Of a stretch of DNA of 64,000 nt, positions 17,237 through 27,200 are shown piece after piece. A program made the position numbers and the translations under genes. The first letter of the stretch is position 1. Every line of letters begins with the position of its first letter. Below the pieces are notes generated by a model, which worked only from the letters and a program-made list of their open reading frames with translations, searched no databases and was not told the origin of the DNA. The stretch spans positions 1 to 64,000 of the forward strand of contig JAFUCL010000005.1 in the NCBI GenBank assembly GCA_017459725.1. Reading direction: 5' to 3'. Source of the DNA: Solobacterium sp. (lineage in GTDB: Bacteria; Bacillota_I; Bacilli_A; Erysipelotrichales; Erysipelotrichaceae).

Positions 17237-18040
17237 TTATTGACTGTTCTTTTGCCGCTGTAATTCTGTCGGAATATCGATTTCTCGCATCGAGTTCCCT
17301 TTGATTTCAAAAGTATAGGACTTTGCGAATAAGCGATTTATGATTCCGTCTGCCAGACTGGGTGATACTGTACTCAGCCGGGTATACATCTCTGCCGGCA
17401 TAAGCTGTGAACAGATAATAAATGAGCGTGGTTTATTCTTCCGCGTTTTACTGTTGACCAGCCGATAGAGATACTCGACATCCCGCTGTTCTGCAGTCGT
17501 AAGCAGAAAATCATCGATGATGATCAGATTCGTGTTCGCCAGTTTGTTCAGGAACTTTACATACTTTCCCTTTTCATCTGCTTCCCGAAACGAATATAGA
17601 AGATCGACCATCGTGTAGTAACGGACTGTATACTGGCTTTCACACGCATTGTTTCCGAATGCACACGCAAAGAATGTTTTGCCGCAGCCGGTCGCAGAAG
17701 ACATCAGTACATTCAGGCTGCGGGAAATATAGTCATTTGTCCGAAGTTTATCGATCATCGCTATGTTGATATGACGGTCCGGGATATACAGCACATCATC
17801 AAGATCTGCCATCGGCCAATACAGCCGGGCGGCTTTCTTGTATCGTGCAGTAGTACTGTCGTCTGAAGATATCTCCTGAAGACTCGTTAATTGATCCAGA
17901 ATATCGATTGCCGGTTCAGAGTATAGCTCTCCGCTCTCATCTAATCGAATGAGTTCATCCGCCATCGTATTCATGCGGAAGTTGTGCAGGCGATTTGTTA
18001 CCGCAGTCAACTTTGCTGTGTCAGTCCTTCTTGCGCGCAT
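17237..18040 (-). CDS. istB: IS21-family helper ATPase IstB
   Basis: A 267-residue AAA+ transposition helper of the DnaC/IstB group that regulates target choice for IstA. Walker A is SSATGCGKT, in which the first glycine of the P-loop is replaced by serine; Walker B is LIIIDDF; and an arginine-finger region follows. I start at ATG 18040 because GGGGAG lies about 10 bases upstream; ATG 18061, seven codons earlier, has no ribosome binding site. It overlaps the end of istA by about 20 bases. Confidence 0.88.
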   Translation of the reverse strand: MRARRTDTAKLTAVTNRLHNFRMNTMADELIRLDESGELYSEPAIDILDQLTSLQEISSDDSTTARYKKAARLYWPMADLDDVLYIPDRHINIAMIDKLRTNDYISRSLNVLMSSATGCGKTFFACAFGNNACESQYTVRYYTMVDLLYSFREADEKGKYVKFLNKLANTNLIIIDDFLLTTAEQRDVEYLYRLVNSKTRKNKPRSFIICSQLMPAEMYTRLSTVSPSLADGIINRLFAKSYTFEIKGNSMREIDIPTELQRQKNSQ

Positions 18041-19610
18041 AATACTCCGCTCCCCGGACATGTGACTGTTCCGTATGACTATCTGTTTGTTTGGGCTGTG
18101 GGTTGGGCACAGTCAGTTCTTTTATATCTTGTCCGTTGTAGAGAATCGCTTTAATATTCCTGTAGATGGGGCGTTTATAATGTCTCAGTGCTAACTGACA
18201 GGCCTGTTCTACTCTGGGGCGAGTGTATTGGTCTGCCAGTTTTAATATGGAGCGGGCGCCGTTGTAGTACTTCTGTTCTGCACCTCCGCCGCTGAATAAC
18301 CGATCGATGACTTCATAGGTGTATGGACCATATTCTCTTGCCCACCGCCGGAAGCGGTCGCTGTTCCAGTCTCCATAACTTGAACTGTAGGGCGGAAAGT
18401 GATTGTTATCCGTCTGATAGACACCGATCTTTCCAATAACGATTTTGTGAGTGCACAGGTGCTCTGTAGCACTCCATACTTCAAGACGGTCATTGTAAAT
18501 TCGTAAGGTTACACGCTCTCCAATGTGCTGGTATGGAACGGAATAGTAATTTTTTCCGTAACTGATACAGCAGTTGTTTTGAACCATTGCCGTTTTCTTG
18601 ATGAAGTATTCATAAGGAATCGAAGGTAGCGGATTCATCTCGGCCAACTCATACTGTTGATATGCCGTCAACCTGCTTCCTTCCTTTCTCTGGAAAGGCC
18701 TGGCATTAAAACGATCGAGTTCGCGGCGAACCTCCATGTTATACTCCTCGATTGAGAAGCACTGTACATTCCGAAGGCGGGCAAGGATATGTGTTTCCAG
18801 TTTGCCCACAAGGTTCTCTACAGTCGGCTTATCATCTGGTTTACGGACCCTTGCGGGTGTGATCACCATACCATAGTGATTCGCGAAGGCTTCATAATCT
18901 GACTGTAATACTGTATCGCCGGTAATTGGATGCTTGATAATTCCGGTTTTCAGATTGTCACAGACAAGTGCACGTGTCGTGCCTCCGAAATATTCAAACA
19001 TATGGACATGAGCTGCGATCCAGTTAGGGAGTTTCATATCTGAAAACACTTCCGCGTATCCGTAGCCGCTGAACGGCAATACTCCGACGAACAGCCAGCC
19101 GGTTATGACTTCACCGGTATCCGGATCCGTCCATCGTGCCGGGTCACCTGTCCAATCGACTTCGGCTTCTTCTGCCGGTTTATGCCGGATAATCTCGGAA
19201 AAAGATTTCTTGCGCAGCGCTTTCTCAAAATAGAACTTGAACTGTGTCGGCTGGTAATAAACAAGGCCTGCCCGTTTACATTCCTCTACGTATTCGTCAT
19301 AAAGTAATGTCTTCGTAACACCAGGCTTAAGAAGTTCCGTACATAACTGTTCATAGTCCGGCATGTGGTAGATTGTTTCATGGGTTTGGGGCGACTCAAC
19401 GTAGTCTCTACGCCGAAATACCGTTTGAATTGTCTTCGAATCCATTAACAGTAAATCATCATAGTTCCATCCGTTTTCATCCATTACATCCATGACTGTC
19501 GAAACCAGATTCTTGGAGACATGCATTGTTTCTGCCAGCAGGTTGCGGGAGTAGCTGCCTGTCTCCAGGTAGCGTGCAATTTGCAAAATTCTTGAACGTT
19601 TGTCTTCCAT
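18021..19610 (-). CDS. istA: IS21-family transposase IstA
   Basis: A 529-residue DDE transposase. An N-terminal helix-turn-helix (SRNLLAETMHVSKNLVSTVM) is followed by the catalytic rve-type core: first Asp in EVDWTGD near residue 152, second in LVCDNLKT near 218, and Glu in PTVENLVGK near 256. A C-terminal Mu-transposase-like domain ends in a basic tail. GGAGGT precedes the ATG at a good distance. The frame is complete with no interruption, so the element may still be active. Confidence 0.92.
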   Translation of the reverse strand: MEDKRSRILQIARYLETGSYSRNLLAETMHVSKNLVSTVMDVMDENGWNYDDLLLMDSKTIQTVFRRRDYVESPQTHETIYHMPDYEQLCTELLKPGVTKTLLYDEYVEECKRAGLVYYQPTQFKFYFEKALRKKSFSEIIRHKPAEEAEVDWTGDPARWTDPDTGEVITGWLFVGVLPFSGYGYAEVFSDMKLPNWIAAHVHMFEYFGGTTRALVCDNLKTGIIKHPITGDTVLQSDYEAFANHYGMVITPARVRKPDDKPTVENLVGKLETHILARLRNVQCFSIEEYNMEVRRELDRFNARPFQRKEGSRLTAYQQYELAEMNPLPSIPYEYFIKKTAMVQNNCCISYGKNYYSVPYQHIGERVTLRIYNDRLEVWSATEHLCTHKIVIGKIGVYQTDNNHFPPYSSSYGDWNSDRFRRWAREYGPYTYEVIDRLFSGGGAEQKYYNGARSILKLADQYTRPRVEQACQLALRHYKRPIYRNIKAILYNGQDIKELTVPNPQPKQTDSHTEQSHVRGAEYYARKKD

Positions 19611-19725
19611 TTTCGTTCACCTCCATTTCAAGTACGAAAAAACTGCACGAATGTTTTCTCGTACAGTTCAATCATAATATGTGAAAATGAGGTATACCGA
19701 TTACTGGATCCGACATCCCGTTTTG

Positions 19726-19746
19726 GTGGATCCGTTTTTTCCGACT
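19726..19746. repeat. IS21 right-end internal repeat
   Basis: An inverted copy of the left-end repeat, reading AGTCGG-n-CGGATCCAC on the - strand. It lies 22 bases inside the right terminus. Confidence 0.6.
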
Positions 19747-19796
19747 ATGTGGCTCCGCCGCGCCGGCATTTGCAGGATATACAGTAAAGCTCAATT

Positions 19797-19802
19797 TATA
19801 AT
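19797..19802 (+). promoter_or_regulatory. Candidate -10 box of the acylation cassette
   Basis: TATAAT lies 40 bases before the MBOAT ATG and 28 bases outside the IS right end. No good -35 lies at the right distance; TTGCAG at 19770 is 21 bases away, so a promoter formed partly at the IS junction is possible. Confidence 0.35.
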
Positions 19803-19842
19803 GTTTGTGGTTACTGTATACATGTAATTTTTGGAATTTATT

Positions 19843-21438
19843 ATGAGTTTTGTGTCACTTTCTTTTATTGCTTATATATCAGTAGTGATTCTTCTGTATT
19901 TTATTGTTCCTAAAAGAATACAGTGGGTTGTATTGCTGGTATCCAGTTATGTCTTCTTTTTTATTAACAGCAAATGGCTTGTATTTCTGCTGTTTTTTGA
20001 AACATTGATAACATTTTTAACCGGTATTGCATTGGAAAGAATCCGCCTGGGAAACGAGCAGAAAATAATCAGTCTAAAAGAAGCACTTTCAAAAGAAGAG
20101 AAGAAGAAAATACAATCCAAAGGCAAAAAGGACCAGAAGAAGGTTCTTGCTGCCGGAATAATCCTGATTTTGGGTATTCTTGTGTGTCTGAAATATCATG
20201 GATTCTTTATGCGGCCTGTTAATGGTCTTGCGATGCATATGGGATTGAGTATACCGCAGTTTAAACTGCTTGTCCCAATCGGTATTTCTTTCTATTCCCT
20301 GCAAGCAATATCTTATATGGTTGATGTGTTCAGAAACAGAATTAAAGCAGATCGAAGTCTGTTACGCTTCATGCTGTTTATGTCATATTTTCCTCAGATT
20401 GTTCAAGGCCCGATACCGCGATACAAGCAGCTGGCTGGACAATTATATGAATCACATAATTTTGATTACGAACGGGCATGTTTCGGGGCACAGCTGATAC
20501 TCTGGGGTTTCATGAAAAAAATGATTCTGGCAGACCGGATTGCCATCCCAGTTTCGATGATATTTGACAATCCATTAAACTATAAAGGGCCAATGATTCT
20601 CTTGGCGGCAGTAGGGTATGGTTTCCAGGTGTATGCCGATTTTTCGGGTGGAATGGATATTGCTTCAGGGTTTTCACAGATAATCGGAATCGACCTTGAG
20701 CAGAATTTCAGGCAGCCGTATTTTTCCGAGTCTGTCGAGGAATTCTGGAGACGCTGGCATATTACACTGGGTGCTTTTATGCGGGAATATGTTTTTTATC
20801 CGCTGTCCTTGTCAAAAACTTTCACCAGGATAGGCAGATCGCTGAGAGGTATATTCGGCCCGGAAACCGGAAAGAAGATTCCACCATTGCTGGCAACCTT
20901 CATAGTTTATTTTCTGGTAGGTTTCTGGCATGGTGCGGACTGGAAGTATGTATGGTATGGAATATGGAACGGTGTATTCATCGCTTCCGGAATTCTTTTC
21001 AAAAATCAGTATGAATCAACTAAAATTAAACTGAAGATAAATGACCAGCTGTTTTCCTGGAAACTGTTCAGAATCTTAAGGACTTTTACGATTGTTTCTA
21101 TTGGCAGAATCATATCCCGTGCTTCTGATACAGCTACAGCGGTGATTATGATCAAACAAATGATGAAAAACCTGTATTATTGGTCATATCTGACAAACGG
21201 TGCTTTGCTGAAACTGGGGCTGGATACTGTTGACTGGCTAATATTGCTGGTGTCTATTGTAATCTTGCTGTTGGTTGATTATGCACATGAAAAGGGTATT
21301 TCAGTGCGAAGATGGGTGTCACAGCAAGGAAATATATTCCGGACACTGGTATATGTAGGGGCAATGATTATTGTTGTATTGCTTGGCGTATACGGACCGG
21401 GATACAGCAGTGCTGCATTTATTTATCAACAGTTCTAG
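19843..21438 (+). CDS. MBOAT family O-acyltransferase (DltB/AlgI-like)
   Basis: A 531-residue multi-pass membrane protein of the MBOAT family. The N-terminus MSFVSLSFIAYIS is typical of the AlgI/DltB-like group. FWRRWHITLGAFMREYVFYPL (quoted in part, near residues 300-320) is the family core, and the catalytic histidine lies in GFWHGADW near 365. Members carry an acyl group across the membrane onto an extracellular sugar or polymer. ATG 19843 has GGA 7 bases upstream; a TTG four codons earlier is less likely. With the carrier protein and SGNH-like gene downstream it forms a DltB-C-D-like set, but DltA is missing. The DNA is noticeably AT-rich. Confidence 0.9.
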   Translation: MSFVSLSFIAYISVVILLYFIVPKRIQWVVLLVSSYVFFFINSKWLVFLLFFETLITFLTGIALERIRLGNEQKIISLKEALSKEEKKKIQSKGKKDQKKVLAAGIILILGILVCLKYHGFFMRPVNGLAMHMGLSIPQFKLLVPIGISFYSLQAISYMVDVFRNRIKADRSLLRFMLFMSYFPQIVQGPIPRYKQLAGQLYESHNFDYERACFGAQLILWGFMKKMILADRIAIPVSMIFDNPLNYKGPMILLAAVGYGFQVYADFSGGMDIASGFSQIIGIDLEQNFRQPYFSESVEEFWRRWHITLGAFMREYVFYPLSLSKTFTRIGRSLRGIFGPETGKKIPPLLATFIVYFLVGFWHGADWKYVWYGIWNGVFIASGILFKNQYESTKIKLKINDQLFSWKLFRILRTFTIVSIGRIISRASDTATAVIMIKQMMKNLYYWSYLTNGALLKLGLDTVDWLILLVSIVILLLVDYAHEKGISVRRWVSQQGNIFRTLVYVGAMIIVVLLGVYGPGYSSAAFIYQQF

Positions 21439-21525
21439 ACTATTAATAAGTATTGATTTTGCTGTTTTCTTTCCGAAGAGGGAATATCCATTATAAAAAT
21501 GCTGTAAAGTTGGAGGAGTACACAT

Positions 21526-21753
21526 ATGGAAAAGATTCTTGAGATTTTGGAAAACATCAGGCCGGATGTTGATTTTCAAAAGGAGACGAAACTGATTGAT
21601 GATGGTGTCCTTGACTCTTTTGATATTATCTCTATTGTCAGTGAGTTCAATGATGCATTTGATATCGACATTTCAGTTGAGGAGCTTGAACCGGATAATT
21701 TCAATTCAGTAAGTGCAATGTATGAACTGATTCAGAAGTTACAGAATCGGTAA
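21526..21753 (+). CDS. Acyl carrier protein (DltC-like)
   Basis: A 75-residue acyl carrier protein. The phosphopantetheine attachment serine is Ser31 in GVLDSFDIIS, and FDIDISVEEL matches helix III of ACPs. GGAG lies 11 bases before the ATG. It sits between the MBOAT gene and the SGNH-like gene, where DltC would be. In that setting it would carry the acyl or aminoacyl group delivered to MBOAT; a stand-alone activating ligase is not present in the window, so the donor enzyme must be elsewhere. Confidence 0.9.
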   Translation: MEKILEILENIRPDVDFQKETKLIDDGVLDSFDIISIVSEFNDAFDIDISVEELEPDNFNSVSAMYELIQKLQNR

Positions 21754-21776
21754 TAAGCCAGTTCTCAATAGTTAAT

Positions 21777-23858
21777 ATGACGAAGAAAGTCTCTCGTATT
21801 TTTTGTGTTGGCTTAGTAGGTTTTTTTGTTCTCTGTTTCTTTACAGAATTGTTAACACCCACTTGGCCGTCATGGAATAATGACAATACAGTTAAAGGAA
21901 TATATAAAGAACCAGAGAATCATTTGCAGGTTCTCTTTTTGGGGACCAGCCGGGTTATCACCGGAATCTCTCCTATAGAACTCTACGACCGTTATGGTAT
22001 CTGCAGCTATAATCTGGCGACAGAGCAGCAGCCGCTTATTGCTTCATATTACTGGCTAAAAGAAGTGCACAGGCTGCACAAAGAATCATTGAACACTGTG
22101 GTTCTGGATGTATCTTTTCTGCTGAAAAAAGATTCCGTTTCGGAAAAATCAAAAGTCTTTGCAGAAAAAGCACTCACTCATATGAAACTGTCAAATGTGA
22201 AGATTGAAGCTTTAAAAGCATGTGAAGATCTTTACGATGATTTCAAGGCAATTGATTATCTTGTCCCTTTGCGCCGGTATCATTCCCGTTGGTATACTGT
22301 GACAGATTATGATTTTGATGGTTTGCTGAACAAGAATAACAGTTTTTATACAAGAGGGCAGAGCATTACATATACACTGTCTTTGGACAGTATTAAAGAA
22401 AGCACACGCAATGTTCCAAATTACAGTCTGACGGATTCATTGGATTATTCTCCCGAAGAATATGAAACAGAGTGGGATGAGGCCAACAGAAAGATATTGG
22501 ACGAAATTGTCAATTTTTGTGATGCAAACGCTCTTAATCTTGTACTGATCAGGCTTCCCAAAACTACAGATGATCTGCAGCATGATGCAATTAATTATCT
22601 GGCAGAGCAATATAATGTGCCATTTATTGATTTCAATGATCCGGTTCTGCAGAAACAAGTGAATCTGTCATTCAGTTATGATTTTATGGATAACTCCCAT
22701 CCGAATGTTTTCGGTGCTGAAAAAATAACTGATTATGTCGGAAAATACATTGTGGACCATTATTCTCTCAGTGACATACGCAATAATGAAGAATATAAGT
22801 ATCTTCGTGAACAGCGGGAGCAGTTCAAAGTTGTCGAAGAAAATATGGAACTGCTGAGATGTACAACACTGGAGGAATATCTCAAGGTAATTGATCGTGA
22901 TCGTTATACAGTATTTGTCTCTGTAAGGGATGAGGCTTCTGAAGGACTGTCTGAAGGGATGCGTGCTGCATTGGCGGATTACGGCTTTGTCCAATTCTCC
23001 GAAATTGACTATCGTGAAGGGTATGTCGGTATACGTGACAGAGGAAGGATACTTGTTGATGAGGTTTCGATAGATCCTGGATATGAGGTGTTCGCAGACG
23101 GTAAATGTGATGCTGATGGGCACTTTTTTCTGAATGGTGTTTATCAGGCATGCTCACAAAACGGTGAAAAAATAGAAGAACCCGAAGGATTTCTTTCATC
23201 AGGTATAAGTGCTTTTTCTGTCAAGAGCGGAGGTTTGTACGGTGGCTGTATCAGCTCAATCAGAATAGGAAACACAGAGTATTCGGATAATAAGCTGGGT
23301 ATCAACTTTGTGGTTTATGATAACAAACTGGAGATGGTAATAGATCAGAGCACTTTTGATACCCATTCGGGTGCGGCAAGCAGAAGTGATTTGTCTCTGT
23401 CACGGGAATACCTTGTACGCACTGATGCTGCTGTGCTGGATGCATCTTTCTCTGTCGGGGAGTTAATAAAACGTGCTCTGGATAAAGATTATTCAGTTCT
23501 TGTTGTGGGCACATCTACAGATTCTGCAAACGGACTGAGTGAGATTGATTATAAAATGCTTGCAGAATCGGGTTTTGAGGGCAGTGAATTGCTCACAGCG
23601 CAGCCATATTTGGCAATCTTTGAAGATGGAAGATTATCTACTGAAATGACTGCTTCTCCGGATGAAAGCTTGATTATGCCAAACAAACACCCAGGATTCT
23701 TTACGTTTTGGATACGGAAAGATCCCGGGGAGAGTGCACGGATGGCAATAGGTGACAGTACTTACTCAGTCGATGAAAATCAAATATTTGTATTGGTATA
23801 CGACAGAGAGACAAATGAAACTGTTGCTGCCAAATGGTTTGCGTTCAATTCGGATTAG
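21777..23858 (+). CDS. SGNH-like (DltD/AlgJ-type) protein with C-terminal ILEI-like repeats
   Basis: A 693-residue protein with an N-terminal membrane anchor (residues about 8-26) and an extracellular SGNH/GDSL-like domain to about 345: block I reads FLGTSRVITGISPIEL and the block V Asp/His pair is in DFMDNSHPN. This domain is the usual partner of MBOAT acyltransferases. The C-terminal half looks like two copies of an ILEI/PANDER-like fold: one around 375-450 (RYTVFVSVRDEASEGLS) and one around 560-640 (YSVLVVGTSTDSANGLS), each followed by a GYVGIRDRGR or PYLAIFEDGR strand. No ribosome binding site is obvious; the gene starts 23 bases after the ACP stop. Confidence 0.8.
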   Translation: MTKKVSRIFCVGLVGFFVLCFFTELLTPTWPSWNNDNTVKGIYKEPENHLQVLFLGTSRVITGISPIELYDRYGICSYNLATEQQPLIASYYWLKEVHRLHKESLNTVVLDVSFLLKKDSVSEKSKVFAEKALTHMKLSNVKIEALKACEDLYDDFKAIDYLVPLRRYHSRWYTVTDYDFDGLLNKNNSFYTRGQSITYTLSLDSIKESTRNVPNYSLTDSLDYSPEEYETEWDEANRKILDEIVNFCDANALNLVLIRLPKTTDDLQHDAINYLAEQYNVPFIDFNDPVLQKQVNLSFSYDFMDNSHPNVFGAEKITDYVGKYIVDHYSLSDIRNNEEYKYLREQREQFKVVEENMELLRCTTLEEYLKVIDRDRYTVFVSVRDEASEGLSEGMRAALADYGFVQFSEIDYREGYVGIRDRGRILVDEVSIDPGYEVFADGKCDADGHFFLNGVYQACSQNGEKIEEPEGFLSSGISAFSVKSGGLYGGCISSIRIGNTEYSDNKLGINFVVYDNKLEMVIDQSTFDTHSGAASRSDLSLSREYLVRTDAAVLDASFSVGELIKRALDKDYSVLVVGTSTDSANGLSEIDYKMLAESGFEGSELLTAQPYLAIFEDGRLSTEMTASPDESLIMPNKHPGFFTFWIRKDPGESARMAIGDSTYSVDENQIFVLVYDRETNETVAAKWFAFNSD

Positions 23859-23948
23859 TATAAACAGCATGCGGAACCCAGAACTTGTTTTTATGCCGGA
23901 AGACAACAGAAAAGAGTAAATTGCAGTTGTTTAGTCAATGACAAAAAC

Positions 23949-24152
23949 TGCTGACAGCGGACTTTTGGACTCAGTGAGTCGGAAATATCCGAATCCACTT
24001 TGCCGGCCTTTTGGCTTAACCAAGATATACAAATGAATTGACTCCCCATCGAATGATGAGGAGTCAGTTTTGTTATTGACTGTTCTTCTTGCGCTGTAAT
24101 TCAGATGGGATAATGATTCCGCTCATCGGGTTAGCATTAAAGTTGAATCACT
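23949..24152 (-). mobile_element. Remnant left end of a second IS21-family element
   Basis: From 23949 the sequence follows the left end of the complete IS21 copy closely: the CGGACTTT, GAGTCGG and ATCCACTT segments, then GACTCCCCATC and the istB 3' end, with many substitutions. On the - strand the last codons read P-S-E-L-Q-R-K-K-N-S-Q-stop, against P-T-E-L-Q-R-Q-K-N-S-Q-stop in the complete copy. Homology ends about 24152, where the frame meets a stop. The divergence shows it is an old copy of a related element, not a fresh duplicate. It faces the same way as the full copy. Confidence 0.75.
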
Positions 24153-24219
24153 CATTTTTAGAAAGTATTATATTAACGTTGAATATTTGTGTTACTGAGA
24201 TTTAGACGGAGGTATGTAA

Positions 24220-27200
24220 ATGAAACGGTTCTGCAGTATTATCCTGGCGTTTTTCATTGTGTTTACGGGGTTAACAAACAGGGTGCCCGTATATGCGGAT
24301 GATGTATCCGCACAGATCAGTGCTCTGGAAACAAGGCTGGGTGAATTGCAGGCTCAGAAGAATGAAGGAGTTCTTGGTTTCTACCGCAGTAACGGAACAT
24401 ATGACACTGTTATTGACATGATCAATAAAGGCAATGAACTTGCCGGTAGGGAAATCACCCAGATTGGAAATGAGCAGGATGCCACTGCTATACCCAATGT
24501 GCTGCGTGCTTTGGATCTCATTGAAGAGGGTAACAGTCTGAGGGCAGCGGATGAGCACAGGCAAGAAAATCCACTTGTACCTCTGCAGGTAAGTGATTAT
24601 CTTATGGCAATGGCACAGATTCAGACCAATCATACAGCCGCAGTGGAATTTGCTCACTGGGAAGGACTTAAGGAAGCCGGTTACTTTTATTTTTCCGGAG
24701 AGAATATTGCCGCAGCTTCTTATCCAGAATATGATCCGTTTGAAGGATGGTATTACGACGAAAAGCAGGCTTATGATGCATATTACGAGGCTTACCCGAA
24801 TGCAACAGCGGAAGAGGTAGATGCGAATGCAGTCAATTATTATAAAGAAAAATTCGCTCAGGAAATATCTGACGGCTCAAAACCGGATGTTCATTCGGTC
24901 GGGCATTATACGAATCTGATAAACCCTAAAAAAGAAAACAACACGAAAAAAGCAGATCTGACAGGGCTAGGCTACAGCCAGTACGCAGGAACCGGAATGG
25001 GACATACATATGCGCAGGAATTTTTGCGGAGTGATTATCCATCCGGCGGAATAAACTCTAACGTTTTTGACTACGGCACGGTGTATTCCGTCGGTGAATA
25101 CAAAAACATGCTGCAGACATATATTACCAATCTCGATAATGAAATCGGTGCAACGGAAGCGGAACTGGAAAGACTGAGAGAATCTCTTAATCCACGAACA
25201 GCGGATGATATTCAGGCAGTGAATGACTCTTTGACAATAACGCTGGAGCAGACTGCTTCACTAGAGTATGCTCTTCTGCCGGAAAACGGTGATTTTGCAA
25301 ATGAAGTCATTACATGGGCAGTCAATACAGAATCAGCGGAATATGATGCGTGCGTAGAAGTTGATCAGAATGGAAATGTAACACCATTGGCTGCCGGTAT
25401 TGCCGAAGTGACAGCGACAATCAAAAACGGTAAACAGGCTGTGTATCATGTAACCGTCCTTACGGAAGCTGTTACATATGCATATGCTGTGATTGATGAT
25501 GCGGGGAAAATGGTCTTCTTCCGCAGTGCTGAAGAGTATACAGGGGCTGAGGGAACTTATTCAGACGTTAATGGTACGGAGTACAGTGGCTCATTGTATA
25601 AAGACTTCGAAAATGGTTATGAGACTCTTCCTTGGTCTTCCGACCGCGGCAGAGTAAAGGTTGTAAGAGTAGCAGAAGGACAGACAATCAAGCCGGTAAC
25701 GATGGGTGCCTGGTTCAGTGTTTCAAATTATCTCAGACCCGGATGGCCACCAGTCGGTATTGAAGAATTCTACGGCGAAGGATTTGATACAAGCAATACT
25801 GAGAATATGGGTTCGTTGTTCAGATCATGCCAAAAACTGAAATATGTTGATCTTAGTGCTTTTGATACATTTGCTGTAGCTGATTCAATCGGAACAGCGC
25901 AAGTTTCCGGAATGAATGATATGTTCAGTGGCTGTGAGAATCTTGAAACCGTTGTCCTTGGCAGAAACTTCACATTCAAAACGGATACACAGTTCCCGTC
26001 AGGATTATGGAGAAATGAAGAACTTGGACTGACCAGATCAACTGAAGAACTGACACAGGGATACAATACTGAGTGGGCCGGTACATGGAAGAAGCTGAAT
26101 CCGGTTACTTCACTGACACTGAATAAGACTGCTGTTTCATTGGGGCCGGAGGATGAAGATACGCTGCAGGTAACAGTTCTTCCGGAAGATGCAACTGATA
26201 AAACAGTCATCTGGTCTTCTTCGGACAGTTCCGTTGTATCTGTTAATGATCAGGGTGTAATCACAGCTGTTAATGCTGGCGAGGCAACAATCACTGTTAC
26301 GGCGGCGGACGGCAGTGGTGTTTCTGCCGAGTGCGCAGTGACAGTAGATGAACGGGTTTATTCACTCGTAATTCACAATCAGGAAAGCAGCAATGATATC
26401 AGTAGCGTTGATTTCGACCATATAACAGAAGGCAATGCGGTTGAACCCATCACACTGGTCGTTGAAAATACCGGCAACAGCACATTATCTTTCTATGATA
26501 GTGACAGTAATCTGTCTTTTACGGATAGCAACGGTATATTTGGCACAGCACTGAACGCATTGATACTTCACCCCGGAGAAAGTGCAGACCTGATTATTGC
26601 AGTTGACGATCCGGAATTGCTGAGCGTCGGTACTTACCGCAATGAACTGATCATCGAAGATGATGAGTCCTTTGTACAGAAACGGATTTCCTTACAGCTG
26701 ATTGTCGATCCGGTACTTGTTTCGTCAATCGTACCTGCGCTGGGTGAGTATGAGCTGCATACAGGAGAAGAGGTGCAGTTGTCTGTCAATGTGCTCCCTG
26801 AGAACGCCGCAAATAAGACGTTTTCTTATTCTTCCTCAAATACAAGTGTTGCAGGTGTGGATGAAACCGGACTGATTCATGCGAACGGAAATGGTGAGGC
26901 AGTTATTACCGTAAGTGCCAATGACGGCTCAGGCGTTCGGGCAGAAATCAATGTCATTGTAACAACACTCGTCAATTCACTGAGTTTTAAAAAGGCTGAG
27001 ATCACTTTGCCTGCAGGAAGTATTGAAACACTGCAGGTCACGGTTCAGCCTGCAACAGCCTCAAATAAAGAATTGTCATTCAGTACATCAGATGCTTCTG
27101 TTGCAACTGTAGACAGCAAAGGCAAGGTAAAGGCAGTAAAAGAAGGATCTGCATTCATCACTGCATATGCGACAGATGAAAGCGGTGTCTATGCTACTTG

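Larger units (their letters stand above)
17111..19768 (-). mobile_element. IS21-family insertion sequence, apparently intact
   Basis: The element has istA and istB in the usual overlapping order on the - strand. Its ends read TG...CA. The left end begins TGTGCCAACGGCGGA, and the right end, read inward, begins TGCCGGCGCGGCGGA, so GGCGGA lies 9 bases in at both sides. Both ends then carry short repeats of the form AGTCGG...CGGATCCAC, the multiple terminal repeats seen in IS21. Length is 2658 bases. No matching target duplication is visible: the flanks are GATCAA on the left and TTTGCA on the right. Confidence 0.85.

Noticed and set aside
17237-18061. Upstream ATG 18061 as istB start
   Set aside because: It lacks a ribosome binding site, while ATG 18040 has GGGGAG at a workable distance.
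17100-19780. Target-site duplication around the IS21 element
   Set aside because: The flanks GATCAA and TTTGCA do not match, and shifting the ends by two bases did not give a duplication.
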